A stretch of 64,000 bases of DNA from Enterobacteriaceae bacterium UBA5654. GTDB taxonomy: Bacteria > Pseudomonadota > Gammaproteobacteria > Enterobacterales > Enterobacteriaceae. Each line of letters begins with the position of its first letter. The stretch's first letter is position 1. A program made the position numbers and the translations under genes. This document shows, piece after piece, positions 1 to 8,053 of this stretch. Where the stretch lies: the NCBI GenBank assembly GCA_002421005.1, contig DIJC01000007.1, positions 1-64,000 of the forward strand. The letters run 5' to 3'. The notes below the pieces were generated by a model that saw nothing but the letters and a program-made list of their open reading frames with translations, did no database searches and was not told the DNA's origin.

Positions 1-76
1 AGAAATAATGTAATTATCTGCCAGAATTACATGCCGGTTTCTCTTTAAGTTTCAGCCAGAACGAATATGATATCCG

Positions 77-172
77 GCGGGTGCTTAAGGCTTTCTGTCT
101 TGAGCATAATAAGTGAGGGATAGAAAGCAGAAAGCCCCGGGCAATGTTTCCATTAACCCGAGGCTATCCCTC
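77..172 (+). promoter_or_regulatory. Structured leader of hok-like toxin mRNA
   Basis: The sequence from about 77 (GGCGGGTGCTTAAGGC) resembles the 5' end of chromosomal hok mRNAs as I remember them from hokC. A perfect 9-bp inverted repeat, GAGGGATAG at 115-123 and CTATCCCTC at 164-172, encloses a second GC-rich stem, giving the strongly folded leader typical of these mRNAs. Such leaders keep the toxin start closed and are the target of the antisense Sok RNA. A GTG-initiated frame from 113 runs in frame into the toxin, as mokC does into hokC, and may be the coupling (mok-like) frame. Confidence 0.6.
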
Positions 173-200
173 AACTCCAAGCAAGTTGAGAATAGCCTCT
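125..200 (-). ncRNA. Possible Sok-type antisense RNA
   Basis: On the minus strand, opposite the hok leader, the segment GCCTCGGG (about 156-165) followed by CCCGGGGC and a T-rich stretch (CTTTCTGCTTTC) resembles the terminator stem of SokC-type antisense RNAs. Such an RNA would pair with the toxin leader and block translation. The boundaries are approximate. The identification rests on similarity of layout to hok/sok loci, not on a promoter that I can prove. Confidence 0.4.
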
Positions 201-229
201 TACCCTTTTTTTTGCAAGGAGTAAAAGGC

Positions 230-382
230 ATGACGCCATTGAAATATGTGTTAGCGATCTTATTAGTGGTTTGTCTAACAATAGTGATTTTTACCTTTAT
301 TAATCGCGGAAGACTCTGCGAGCTGTCAATAAAGAGTGAGCATCAGGAGGTGGCGGCGAAGCTGGCCTGTAAAGCCGGTTAA
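230..382 (+). CDS. Hok/Gef family type I toxin (50 aa)
   Basis: This is a small membrane toxin of the Hok/Gef family. The 50-residue product has one hydrophobic segment (about residues 5-24, ending VCLTIVIFTFINR), then the family signature RGRLCEL, a short polar part and EVAAKLA near the C-terminus, matching the Hok pattern of TM helix, Cys and EVAA. The ATG at 230 is chosen because GCAAGGAG lies just upstream and the length matches the usual 50-52 residues. Hok proteins insert in the inner membrane and collapse its potential. The gene is preceded by a structured leader and followed by a strong hairpin shared with gltP. It probably forms a chromosomal hok/sok-like locus. Whether it is still active cannot be told from the sequence. 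Confidence 0.85.
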   Translation: MTPLKYVLAILLVVCLTIVIFTFINRGRLCELSIKSEHQEVAAKLACKAG

Positions 383-387
383 ACTCA

Positions 388-409
388 CCAGGCGGGGAAA
401 CCCGCCTGG
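388..409. terminator. Hairpin between hok-like gene and gltP
   Basis: CCAGGCGGG and CCCGCCTGG form a perfect 9-bp stem with a GAAA loop between two convergent genes. No long T-run follows on either strand, but the position suits a bidirectional terminator. Confidence 0.7.
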
Positions 410-444
410 CTTGTCCGGAGCAGAGGTCTTAATGCGCCCTTAAA

Positions 445-1758
445 TTATTGATTCGCGGTCTTATCAAATTTGCCCAGCATTTCACGCTCATAGGCCAGAG
501 CCTTTTTGCGGTCAAATTTGTGTTCCCACTTGGCGATCACCAGTACCGCCAGCGCGTTACCGACCACGTTAAGCGCGGTACGTGCCATATCGAGGATACG
601 GTCGACGCCTGCAATAAACGCCAGCCCTTCCAGCGGAATACCGACGCTGCCCAGCGTCGCCAACAGCACCACAAAGGAAACGCCCGGTACGCCCGCAATC
701 CCTTTTGACGTCACCATCAGCGTCAGCACCAGGATGATCTCCTGACCCAGCGAGAGATCGATCCCGTAGAGCTGGGCGATAAAGATGGCCGCGATGCTCT
801 GGTACAGCGTGGAGCCGTCGAGGTTAAAGGAATAACCGGTGGGGACCACAAAGCTGGTAATTGACGCCGGTGCGCCGTAGGCTTCCATTTTCTCGATAAT
901 GCGCGGCAGCACGCTCTCGGAACTGGCGGTTGAGTAGGCGAGGATCAGTTCGTCTTTCAGAATGCGGATCAGCGTCCAGATGCTGAGTTTACACAGCCGC
1001 GCGACGCAGCCCAGCACCACCAGCGCAAAGAAGACAATCGCGAAATGCACCAGCAGGACCAGTTTCGCCAGCGGCCACAGCGAAGCAAAACCAAAATTCG
1101 CCACCGTCACCGAAATCAGCGCAAAGACGCCGACCGGCGCGTAGCGCATCACCATATGCGTGACTTTAAACATGGTTTCCGAGATGGAGCGGAACACCGT
1201 CACCAGCGGCTCACGGTGGGTGGCAGGCAGTGAGGAAAGCCCAAGGCCAAAGAGCACGGAGAAGAAGATAATCGCCAGCATATCGCCCTTCGCCATTGAC
1301 GCAACGATGTTCGTCGGCACCAGCGACAGAATAGTCCCCATCAAACCGTGCGCATGGCTTTGCACTTCCGCCGTCGTACTCTGGTATTTCGAAATATCCA
1401 CCGTCGCCAGTTGCGCCATATCAATCCCGGCTCCCGGCTGGAAGACGTTTGCCAGCGTGATCCCCAGAATAATGGCGACCGTAGTGATCACTTCGAAATA
1501 GAGAATGGTTTTCGCGCCAATACGGCCAAGCTGTTTTGCATCGCCGACACCCGCGATCCCCACAATCAACGTGGAAATAACGATAGGGACGACTATCATT
1601 TTTATAAGGTGGATAAAGATATCCCCTGCCGGAGAGAGCAGGTTCGCAATCAGCCATTCACGATTATCCGCGTGGTAATGGAGGTAACTGCCCAGCAGAA
1701 TGCCCAGCACAAGGGCCAGCAAAATCTGCCATGCCAGGCTGAGTTTTATGTTTTTCAT
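445..1758 (-). CDS. gltP: Glutamate/aspartate:proton symporter GltP
   Basis: Proton-driven uptake carrier for L-glutamate and L-aspartate in the inner membrane, of the dicarboxylate/amino acid:cation symporter family (DAACS). The 437 residues equal the E. coli protein in length. Visible features are the hydrophobic N-terminal helices, a serine-rich re-entrant motif (AYSTASSESVLP, about residue 275), and the family motif NLDGSTLYQS followed by the GIAGVPG region that forms the substrate site. It is transcribed away from acs. In E. coli K-12 the nrf operon lies between these two genes; here they are adjacent and divergent across a 415-bp gap. Confidence 0.96.
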   Translation of the reverse strand: MKNIKLSLAWQILLALVLGILLGSYLHYHADNREWLIANLLSPAGDIFIHLIKMIVVPIVISTLIVGIAGVGDAKQLGRIGAKTILYFEVITTVAIILGITLANVFQPGAGIDMAQLATVDISKYQSTTAEVQSHAHGLMGTILSLVPTNIVASMAKGDMLAIIFFSVLFGLGLSSLPATHREPLVTVFRSISETMFKVTHMVMRYAPVGVFALISVTVANFGFASLWPLAKLVLLVHFAIVFFALVVLGCVARLCKLSIWTLIRILKDELILAYSTASSESVLPRIIEKMEAYGAPASITSFVVPTGYSFNLDGSTLYQSIAAIFIAQLYGIDLSLGQEIILVLTLMVTSKGIAGVPGVSFVVLLATLGSVGIPLEGLAFIAGVDRILDMARTALNVVGNALAVLVIAKWEHKFDRKKALAYEREMLGKFDKTANQ

Positions 1759-2173
1759 AACAACGGACTTCCTTAACGAACTGCGTCATCCACAAATGTG
1801 AATGATGCCTGGTGAAAGGTATGAAATTGTGTCGCGTCCTTTTTTAGGATTTTTTGTCGCGCATAATCAGTACCATTTGCCGGGTATCCTGCGCAACCCT
1901 TTCACAACGGCGTTGTTGATGAAAAATGCAGGTGGTAAACAGAGTTATAGGCAGTTACGTTCTATAACCTTTTGTTATAAATAAATAATATTGCACGATA
2001 ATTATAATAATCATCATTTCAAACTATTACGCTTCAAAGATTCGTTTGCTGATTTTTCAAACAGTACATTTAATGCGTGATCTGCCGCCCAAAAAATAAA
2101 CAAAGCTTCCCGCCCTCCTGTAATTAACGTTTATGTGACATATCATTAACATCTTACAAGGAGAAAAAAAGCC
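1759..2173. promoter_or_regulatory. Divergent gltP/acs control region
   Basis: This 415-bp gap carries the promoters of gltP (minus) and acs (plus). In E. coli, acs is driven by CRP and modulated by IHF and FIS. Here I see a strongly AT-rich tract at about 1970-2030, compatible with IHF/FIS binding, and an inverted repeat GTTATAG (1944-1950)/CTATAAC (1962-1968) followed by GTTATAA. A CRP-like half-site, TTATGTGACATATCAT, lies near 2131-2146. I see no full-consensus CRP palindrome. AAGGAGAAAAAAAGCC just before 2174 is the acs ribosome-binding site. Confidence 0.5.
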
Positions 2174-4132
2174 ATGAGCCAAATACACAAACATGCCATT
2201 CCCGCAAATATTGCGGAAAACTGCCTGATAAACCCGGAGCAGTACGAAGAAAAATATCAACAATCTATTACCGATCCCGACACCTTCTGGGGCGAGCAGG
2301 GCAAAATCCTTGACTGGATCCAGCCTTATCAGAAGGTGAAAAACACCTCCTTCGCTCCCGGCAATATTTCTATTAAATGGTATGAAGACGGAACGCTGAA
2401 TCTGGCGGCCAACTGTCTCGATCGCCATTTGCAGGCGCGCGGTGACCAGACCGCAATTATCTGGGAAGGCGACGATGCCAGCCAGAGCAAGCATATTTCT
2501 TACCGGGAACTGCATCGCGATGTCTGCCGCTTTGCCAATACCTTGCAGGATCTGGGGATCAAAAAAGGCGACGTGGTGGCAATTTATATGCCGATGGTGC
2601 CGGAAGCGGCGGTAGCAATGCTGGCCTGCGCGCGTATTGGCGCGGTGCATTCGGTGATCTTCGGCGGATTCTCCCCGGAAGCGGTGGCCGGGCGTATCAT
2701 CGACTCCAGTTCGCGGCTGGTGATCACGGCGGATGAAGGCATCCGCGCCGGGCGCAGCATCCCCCTGAAGAAAAATGTCGATGACGCGCTGAAAAATCCG
2801 AACGTTAACAGCGTGGAGCACGTTGTGGTGCTGAAGCGGACCGGCGGTAAGGTTGACTGGCATGAGGGACGCGACCTGTGGTGGAGCGCTCTGATTGAGC
2901 TGGCCAGCGCCGAACACCCGCCGGAAGAGATGAATGCAGAAGATCCGCTGTTTATCCTTTATACCTCCGGCTCCACCGGCAAGCCTAAAGGCGTACTGCA
3001 TTCGACCGGCGGTTATCTGGTTTATGCCGCAACCACCTTTAAATACGTCTTCGATTACCATCCCGGTGAAATTTACTGGTGTACCGCCGACGTGGGCTGG
3101 GTCACCGGGCATAGCTATCTGCTGTACGGTCCGCTGGCCTGCGGGGCAACAACGCTGATGTTTGAAGGCGTGCCAAACTGGCCGACCCCGGCGCGTATGG
3201 CGCAGGTGGTGGACAAGCATAAGGTCAATATTCTCTACACCGCGCCGACGGCTATTCGCGCGCTGATGGCGGAAGGCGATAAAGCGACGGAAGGCACTGA
3301 CCGTAGCTCGCTGCGCATTCTTGGTTCGGTGGGTGAGCCGATTAACCCGGAAGCGTGGGAGTGGTACTGGAAAAAAATCGGCAATGAAAAATGCCCGGTC
3401 ATGGATACCTGGTGGCAGACCGAAACCGGCGGCTTTATGATCACCCCGCTGCCCGGCGCAATTGAACTCAAAGCCGGTTCCGCCACCCGCCCTTTCTTTG
3501 GCGTGCAGCCTGCGCTGGTCGATAATGAAGGCAATCCGCAGGAAGGCGCGACCGAAGGCAATCTGGTGATTACTGATTCCTGGCCCGGTCAGGCACGCAC
3601 GCTGTTTGGCGATCACGATCGCTTTGAGCAAACCTATTTCTCGACCTTTAAAAACCAGTATTTCAGCGGTGACGGCGCGCGCCGTGATGAAGACGGCTAC
3701 TACTGGATCACCGGACGCGTGGATGACGTTCTTAACGTTTCCGGTCACCGACTGGGCACGGCCGAAATTGAATCCGCGCTGGTTGCGCATCCGAAAATCG
3801 CCGAAGCGGCGGTGGTCGGCATTCCGCACAACATCAAAGGTCAGGCCATTTATGCTTATGTGACCCTCAACCACGGTGAAGAACCTTCGGCGGAGCTGTA
3901 TACCGAAGTGCGCAACTGGGTACGTAAAGAGATCGGCCCGCTGGCGACGCCAGATATTTTGCACTGGACCGACTCGCTGCCGAAAACGCGCTCCGGCAAA
4001 ATCATGCGCCGTATTCTGCGCAAAATCGCCGCCGGAGACACCAGCAACCTGGGCGATACCTCTACGCTGGCCGATCCTGGCGTCGTGGAAAAACTGCTCG
4101 AAGAAAAGCAGGCGCTGGCGATGCCTTCATAA
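2174..4132 (+). CDS. acs: Acetyl-CoA synthetase
   Basis: AMP-forming acetate:CoA ligase. It converts acetate, ATP and CoA to acetyl-CoA through acetyl-AMP and is the high-affinity acetate assimilation route. At 652 residues it has the E. coli length. The adenylation motif YTSGSTGKPKG lies near residue 262, the TWWQTETG motif near 413, and the C-terminal lysine that is acetylated by Pat/YfiQ and needed for adenylation is residue 609 in SGKIMRR. A good Shine-Dalgarno sequence precedes the ATG. It begins the acs-yjcH-actP operon, which couples acetate import to activation. Confidence 0.98.
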   Translation: MSQIHKHAIPANIAENCLINPEQYEEKYQQSITDPDTFWGEQGKILDWIQPYQKVKNTSFAPGNISIKWYEDGTLNLAANCLDRHLQARGDQTAIIWEGDDASQSKHISYRELHRDVCRFANTLQDLGIKKGDVVAIYMPMVPEAAVAMLACARIGAVHSVIFGGFSPEAVAGRIIDSSSRLVITADEGIRAGRSIPLKKNVDDALKNPNVNSVEHVVVLKRTGGKVDWHEGRDLWWSALIELASAEHPPEEMNAEDPLFILYTSGSTGKPKGVLHSTGGYLVYAATTFKYVFDYHPGEIYWCTADVGWVTGHSYLLYGPLACGATTLMFEGVPNWPTPARMAQVVDKHKVNILYTAPTAIRALMAEGDKATEGTDRSSLRILGSVGEPINPEAWEWYWKKIGNEKCPVMDTWWQTETGGFMITPLPGAIELKAGSATRPFFGVQPALVDNEGNPQEGATEGNLVITDSWPGQARTLFGDHDRFEQTYFSTFKNQYFSGDGARRDEDGYYWITGRVDDVLNVSGHRLGTAEIESALVAHPKIAEAAVVGIPHNIKGQAIYAYVTLNHGEEPSAELYTEVRNWVRKEIGPLATPDILHWTDSLPKTRSGKIMRRILRKIAAGDTSNLGDTSTLADPGVVEKLLEEKQALAMPS

Positions 4133-4133
4133 T

Positions 4134-4167
4134 CCCTCACCCCTACCCTCTCCCGTCAGGGAGAGGG
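4134..4167. repeat. Palindromic intergenic repeat between acs and yjcH
   Basis: CCCTCACCCCTA leads into a perfect stem, CCCTCTCCC (4146-4154)/GGGAGAGGG (4159-4167), with a 4-nt loop. The same family of repeat recurs between malE and malF at 46348-46424. In both places it lies inside an operon directly after the stop of a highly expressed first gene, where a hairpin could protect the upstream mRNA. Confidence 0.75.
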
Positions 4168-4199
4168 AAAAACAACAATAACCCTCTGGAGACTCTGTG

Positions 4200-4514
4200 A
4201 TGAATGACACCATTTATCAGCGGATAGAACATAGTGCGCATTTCAGGGAGCTGGTTCATAAACGGCAGCGTTTCGCCGTGATCCTCTCGCTGATCATGCT
4301 GGTCATTTACGTCGGCTTTATTTTGTTGATTGCCTTCGCACCTGGCTGGCTGGGCACGCCTCTGCACGCAGGCACCAGCGTCACGCGCGGCATTCCGATT
4401 GGGATCGGCGTGATTGTGATTTCTTTTGTCCTGACCGGCGTTTACGTCTGGCGGGCCAACAGTGAATTTGATCGCCTGAACAATGCCGTTATCCGCGAGG
4501 TAAATGCACCATGA
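4200..4514 (+). CDS. yjcH: DUF485 inner-membrane protein YjcH
   Basis: Small inner-membrane protein of the DUF485 family, always encoded with the acetate permease ActP; its exact role is not known. It has 104 residues with two hydrophobic helices (about 23-45 and 60-80) and the conserved block GWLGTPL between them. The ATG at 4200 is preferred over the GTG at 4197 because it gives the E. coli length and N-terminus (MNxTIYQRIE) and suits the CTGGAG ribosome-binding site. Its stop overlaps the start of actP by 4 bases (ATGA), so translation is coupled. Confidence 0.93.
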   Translation: MNDTIYQRIEHSAHFRELVHKRQRFAVILSLIMLVIYVGFILLIAFAPGWLGTPLHAGTSVTRGIPIGIGVIVISFVLTGVYVWRANSEFDRLNNAVIREVNAP

Positions 4515-6160
4515 AAAGAGTCCTGACGGCGCTTGCCGCCACGCTGCCTTTTAGCGTCCATGCTGCCGATGCCATTACCGGCGCGGTCGAACGCCAGCCG
4601 ACCAACTGGCAGGCGATCATCATGTTCCTGATTTTCGTGGCGCTGACCCTTTACATCACGTACTGGGCCTCCAAACGGGTACGTTCGCGCAGCGATTACT
4701 ATACGGCAGGCGGCAACATTACGGGTTTTCAGAACGGGCTGGCGATTGCCGGTGACTTTATGTCTGCCGCCTCGTTTCTCGGCATCTCGGCGCTGGTTTA
4801 TACCTCCGGCTACGATGGCCTGATTTATTCGCTCGGTTTCCTGGTTGGCTGGCCGATTATTCTGTTTCTCATCGCCGAGCGTCTGCGTAACCTTGGACGC
4901 TTCACCTTTGCCGATGTCGCCTCCTACCGCCTGAAACAGGGGCCGATTCGTATCCTCTCCGCCTGCGGCTCGCTGGTGGTGGTGGCGCTGTACCTGATCG
5001 CGCAGATGGTTGGCGCGGGTAAGCTCATCGAACTGTTGTTCGGTCTGAATTACCATATTGCGGTTGTGCTGGTGGGCGTGCTGATGGTGATGTACGTACT
5101 CTTTGGCGGTATGCTCGCCACCACCTGGGTGCAAATTATTAAGGCCGTGCTGCTGCTGTTCGGCGCGAGTTTTATGGCCTTTATGGTCATGAAGCACGTC
5201 GGTTTCAGCTTTAATAACCTGTTCAACGAGGCGATGGCGGTGCATCCGAAAGGGGCGGCGATTATGAGCCCCGGCGGACTGGTGAAAGATCCGATCTCCG
5301 CGCTGTCGCTGGGGCTGGGTCTGATGTTTGGTACTGCCGGTCTGCCGCACATTTTGATGCGTTTCTTCACCGTGAGCGATGCCCGCGAGGCCCGTAAAAG
5401 CGTCTTCTACGCCACTGGCTTTATGGGCTACTTCTACATCCTGACCTTTATTATTGGTTTCGGGGCCATCATGCTGGTCGGGGCCAATCCGGTGTTTAAA
5501 GATGCCGCAGGCGCGCTGATTGGCGGCAATAATATGGCGGCGGTACATCTGGCGGATGCGGTCGGCGGCAACCTGTTCCTCGGCTTTATTTCAGCGGTGG
5601 CCTTTGCCACTATTCTGGCGGTGGTTGCCGGATTAACGCTGGCGGGGGCGTCAGCGGTTTCGCACGATCTTTACGCCAACGTGTTCCGCAAAGGCGCATC
5701 GGAGCGTGATGAACTGAAGGTGTCGAAAATCACCGTGCTGGTGCTGGGCGTGGTGGCGATCCTGCTGGGGATCCTGTTTGAAAACCAGAACATCGCTTTC
5801 ATGGTCGGCCTGGCGTTCTCCATCGCCGCGAGCTGTAACTTCCCGATTATTCTGCTGTCGATGTACTGGTCGAAGCTGACGACGCGAGGCGCGATGATTG
5901 GCGGCTGGCTGGGCTTATTGACGGCGGTGATCCTGATGATCCTCGGCCCGACGATTTGGGTGCAGATCCTCGGTCACACCTCAGCTATCTTCCCGTATGA
6001 GTACCCGGCGCTGTTCTCCATCGCCGTAGCGTTTATCGGCATCTGGATCTTCTCCGCCACCGATAACACGCCGGAAGGCAAGCTGGAGCGCGAACAGTTC
6101 CGCGCCCAGTTTATCCGCTCGCAAACCGGCATCGGCATCGAGCAGGGCCGCGCGCATTAA
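4511..6160 (+). CDS. actP: Cation/acetate symporter ActP
   Basis: Acetate (and glycolate) permease of the sodium:solute symporter family in the inner membrane. It has 549 residues with an N-terminal signal-like helix (MKRVLTALAATLPFSVHA) and about 13 further transmembrane helices. The family segment SDYYTAGGNITGFQNGLAIAGDFMSAASF near residue 60-88 (serine- and glycine-rich) forms the cation/substrate site, and GTAGLPHILMRFFTV lies near residue 275. It starts inside the last codon of yjcH, consistent with one acetate-scavenging operon. Confidence 0.96.
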   Translation: MKRVLTALAATLPFSVHAADAITGAVERQPTNWQAIIMFLIFVALTLYITYWASKRVRSRSDYYTAGGNITGFQNGLAIAGDFMSAASFLGISALVYTSGYDGLIYSLGFLVGWPIILFLIAERLRNLGRFTFADVASYRLKQGPIRILSACGSLVVVALYLIAQMVGAGKLIELLFGLNYHIAVVLVGVLMVMYVLFGGMLATTWVQIIKAVLLLFGASFMAFMVMKHVGFSFNNLFNEAMAVHPKGAAIMSPGGLVKDPISALSLGLGLMFGTAGLPHILMRFFTVSDAREARKSVFYATGFMGYFYILTFIIGFGAIMLVGANPVFKDAAGALIGGNNMAAVHLADAVGGNLFLGFISAVAFATILAVVAGLTLAGASAVSHDLYANVFRKGASERDELKVSKITVLVLGVVAILLGILFENQNIAFMVGLAFSIAASCNFPIILLSMYWSKLTTRGAMIGGWLGLLTAVILMILGPTIWVQILGHTSAIFPYEYPALFSIAVAFIGIWIFSATDNTPEGKLEREQFRAQFIRSQTGIGIEQGRAH

Positions 6161-6172
6161 TCTCACCGTTTT

Positions 6173-6192
6173 CCCCGGTCAACTGACCGGGG
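6173..6192. terminator. Hairpin downstream of actP
   Basis: CCCCGGTCA/TGACCGGGG forms a near-perfect stem immediately after the actP stop. There is no T-tract, so this could be a 3'-end stabilising hairpin or a weak terminator. Confidence 0.6.
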
Positions 6193-6276
6193 ATGAATCA
6201 GCTAAAAGACATCCTGGCGGCGTAAGGTCAGGAATTGTCTTTCCCGCTCCTGCCGCTGGATCGCTTTCCGGGCCAC

Positions 6277-6350
6277 CACGAAGTGACTGAAGTCACATTC
6301 GGCGCGCGGTAAAAAATGACCTCCGTCACACTCTTTTTTTTCACTTCGTG
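6277..6350. terminator. Inverted-repeat cluster between convergent genes
   Basis: Between the 3' ends of actP and the minus-strand gene lie nested repeats. CACGAAGTG (6277-6285) pairs with CACTTCGTG (6342-6350). Inside are two copies of TGAC-N4-GTCA at 6284-6295 and 6317-6328. The second copy is flanked by six As on the left and CTCTTTTTTTT on the right, so it reads as a short-stem bidirectional terminator. A protein-binding role of the paired TGAC-N4-GTCA motif is also possible. Confidence 0.45.
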
Positions 6351-6443
6351 ACGCGGGTAGCACTTCTCCTCCCTTCCCCTGCCTTCTCCCTTCTGCCGCG
6401 ACGGTAAATGGCGACTTTTATGCCCCGGCTTTTTATTCTTATC

Positions 6444-8006
6444 TCATTCGGATTTAGCGAGACTACAGGCAAACCCTCTTAGCCGCTGCGGGCTGATCAA
6501 CAAGGGTAAAAACGGCGGTGCTGTCGAGGGCTCCAGCCAGCGGTCGAGGGTGTCGGCATAGCGTAAAAGCCGCTCCTGATGCTGACGCAGCGTATCAGCG
6601 GGCAGCGAGGCGTCGCCATAATGGTCGCACCACAACTCGTCGGCAATGGCATCGGCGACCTGGGCAAACATCTGACTATATATTTCCGCGCTTCGCCAGG
6701 CATTGAGCAGTCGCTCCAGAGTATCGTTCGGGCAGGCGATGCGGGGAAGAAGTTCGCGCAAGGACTGGACCGCGCGGGCGGCAAGAAAACAGGCATTCTC
6801 TTTCTCCAGCCGGATTAGCTGCCGCTGCTCAAGACCGAGGGCCATGTCATCTACCGGCATTAACGGCTGCCACGCCTGAAGCCAGTTGGCGCTGCGCGTG
6901 TCCATATGCAGCAGTTGCTGCGCCTGGGCGATGCTTGCCGGGATCTGGCTCTGATAATGCAAACGACGACCAAGCATATTGGGCGTTTTGCACAGCCAGT
7001 CATAACTGGCCTGAAGCACCTCCGTCAGACGCTGCCTGTCCTGTGAGGTGCGAAAACGCAGCTGATGCTGTTCCGACCACAGTTCGAACACCGAATCGGG
7101 CGTGCGCTGGTTGGCGACCCTAAGCCCTGGCAGGTTGATGTCGTTGACGGAGTCCATCACCCGGCTGTCAGGAAGCCACTGCCAGCTAATACGGGAAGTG
7201 ATGGCTTCGATATCGTCACCGGCAACGCTGATTGCCCAGCTTAAACGACCGCGAATGTCGTCGGCCAGATAGCAAGGGAGAAGCGTCCAGCCGTAGCCGA
7301 TCCCGAAGAGATCGTATTCGATCCATTTTTTATGTCCGGTAAGCGTGGCGATAGCGGGATGATTCGCAAAACCGGGGTGGTAGTCGAGTTCCGTCGCTTT
7401 AATCGAGGCGCGGACATCGGCAGGCAGCGCAGAAAGTACGCCGGTCAGTTGCTGACGCGGCCAGCTTTCATCAATGAAATCGCGCAGCACCAGCTTTTTG
7501 CCATGCCTGCGCAGCAGGCTCCAGACATGATGCAGTGCCTGCTGCCAGCTCTCTGCCTGAAACGTTGGCGTCGTCAGACTGAGGATCACTCCGCTAAGGT
7601 GCGGCAAAGCCGTCAGTAGCGGCGTAAAAATCGTGGCATAAAAATGCGACCAAAAATCCGGGGTGCTGTTTTCATCGAAAGCAAACTCCGGGAATTTACG
7701 CCGGATAATATCATCGGTGGGCGCGGCTTCGCCCTGTAACCAAAAGGATAAATTATTTTCCTGTAAATAACGATCGACCCGTTTTAAATAATGCAACGCG
7801 TAATGCTGTTGATGAATAAGATTTTCAACATTTACCCGCTGACTTAATGGCGAAGGCGTTGCCAGAATAGAAAAAAGTTCCTGTTGGTGCAGGATGATCC
7901 CGGTGAAACCATGCTGTTTCGCACATTCCACGCCCTGAATAAACCAGGGCCAGTGCCAGATAAACGTGCTGTTTAATTCGATTAACTGGTGCGGGATGCG
8001 TTTCAT
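6444..8006 (-). CDS. Unrecognised glycosidase-like protein (520 aa)
   Basis: I do not recognise this family with certainty. The N-terminal 300 residues read like a (beta/alpha)8-barrel glycoside hydrolase: NSTFIWHWPW near the start, FTGIILHQQELFS, then alternating hydrophobic strands and a tract of Asp/Glu candidates (LRDFIDESW, near 175). The C-terminal 200 residues are mostly helical. This layout recalls alpha-glucuronidase-type (GH67-like) proteins, but I cannot show catalytic residues. There is no signal peptide, so it is probably cytoplasmic. It is divergent, with only 47 bp between start codons, from a Gfo/Idh/MocA dehydrogenase and a sugar-binding protein, which supports a role in using a sugar or sugar-acid oligomer. 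Confidence 0.6.
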   Translation of the reverse strand: MKRIPHQLIELNSTFIWHWPWFIQGVECAKQHGFTGIILHQQELFSILATPSPLSQRVNVENLIHQQHYALHYLKRVDRYLQENNLSFWLQGEAAPTDDIIRRKFPEFAFDENSTPDFWSHFYATIFTPLLTALPHLSGVILSLTTPTFQAESWQQALHHVWSLLRRHGKKLVLRDFIDESWPRQQLTGVLSALPADVRASIKATELDYHPGFANHPAIATLTGHKKWIEYDLFGIGYGWTLLPCYLADDIRGRLSWAISVAGDDIEAITSRISWQWLPDSRVMDSVNDINLPGLRVANQRTPDSVFELWSEQHQLRFRTSQDRQRLTEVLQASYDWLCKTPNMLGRRLHYQSQIPASIAQAQQLLHMDTRSANWLQAWQPLMPVDDMALGLEQRQLIRLEKENACFLAARAVQSLRELLPRIACPNDTLERLLNAWRSAEIYSQMFAQVADAIADELWCDHYGDASLPADTLRQHQERLLRYADTLDRWLEPSTAPPFLPLLISPQRLRGFACSLAKSE

Positions 8007-8016
8007 CGTTTCGTCC

Positions 8017-8039
8017 TGATAACGTTAATGGCTTTATCA
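8017..8039. promoter_or_regulatory. Candidate operator in short divergent gap
   Basis: TGATAA (8017-8022) and TTATCA (8034-8039) form an inverted repeat with an 11-bp spacer in the 47-bp gap between two divergent start codons. A regulator bound here could act on both promoters. No regulator gene lies next to it. Confidence 0.35.
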
Positions 8040-8053
8040 TAATCGAGGATGCT

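Noticed and set aside
113..229. GTG-initiated extension of the Hok-like toxin as the real start
   Set aside because: The extra residues lie in the structured leader; family length and the GCAAGGAG site favour the ATG at 230. The extension may still be a mok-like coupling frame.
2057..3964. Long open frame antisense to acs (635 codons)
   Set aside because: It lies wholly opposite a gene with complete catalytic motifs, has no family-like segments and is rich in Arg/His as expected for a shadow of a GC-rich gene.
4442..5548. Open frame of 368 codons antisense to actP
   Set aside because: His/Gln/Arg-rich shadow of a real membrane protein gene, with no ribosome-binding site or motif.
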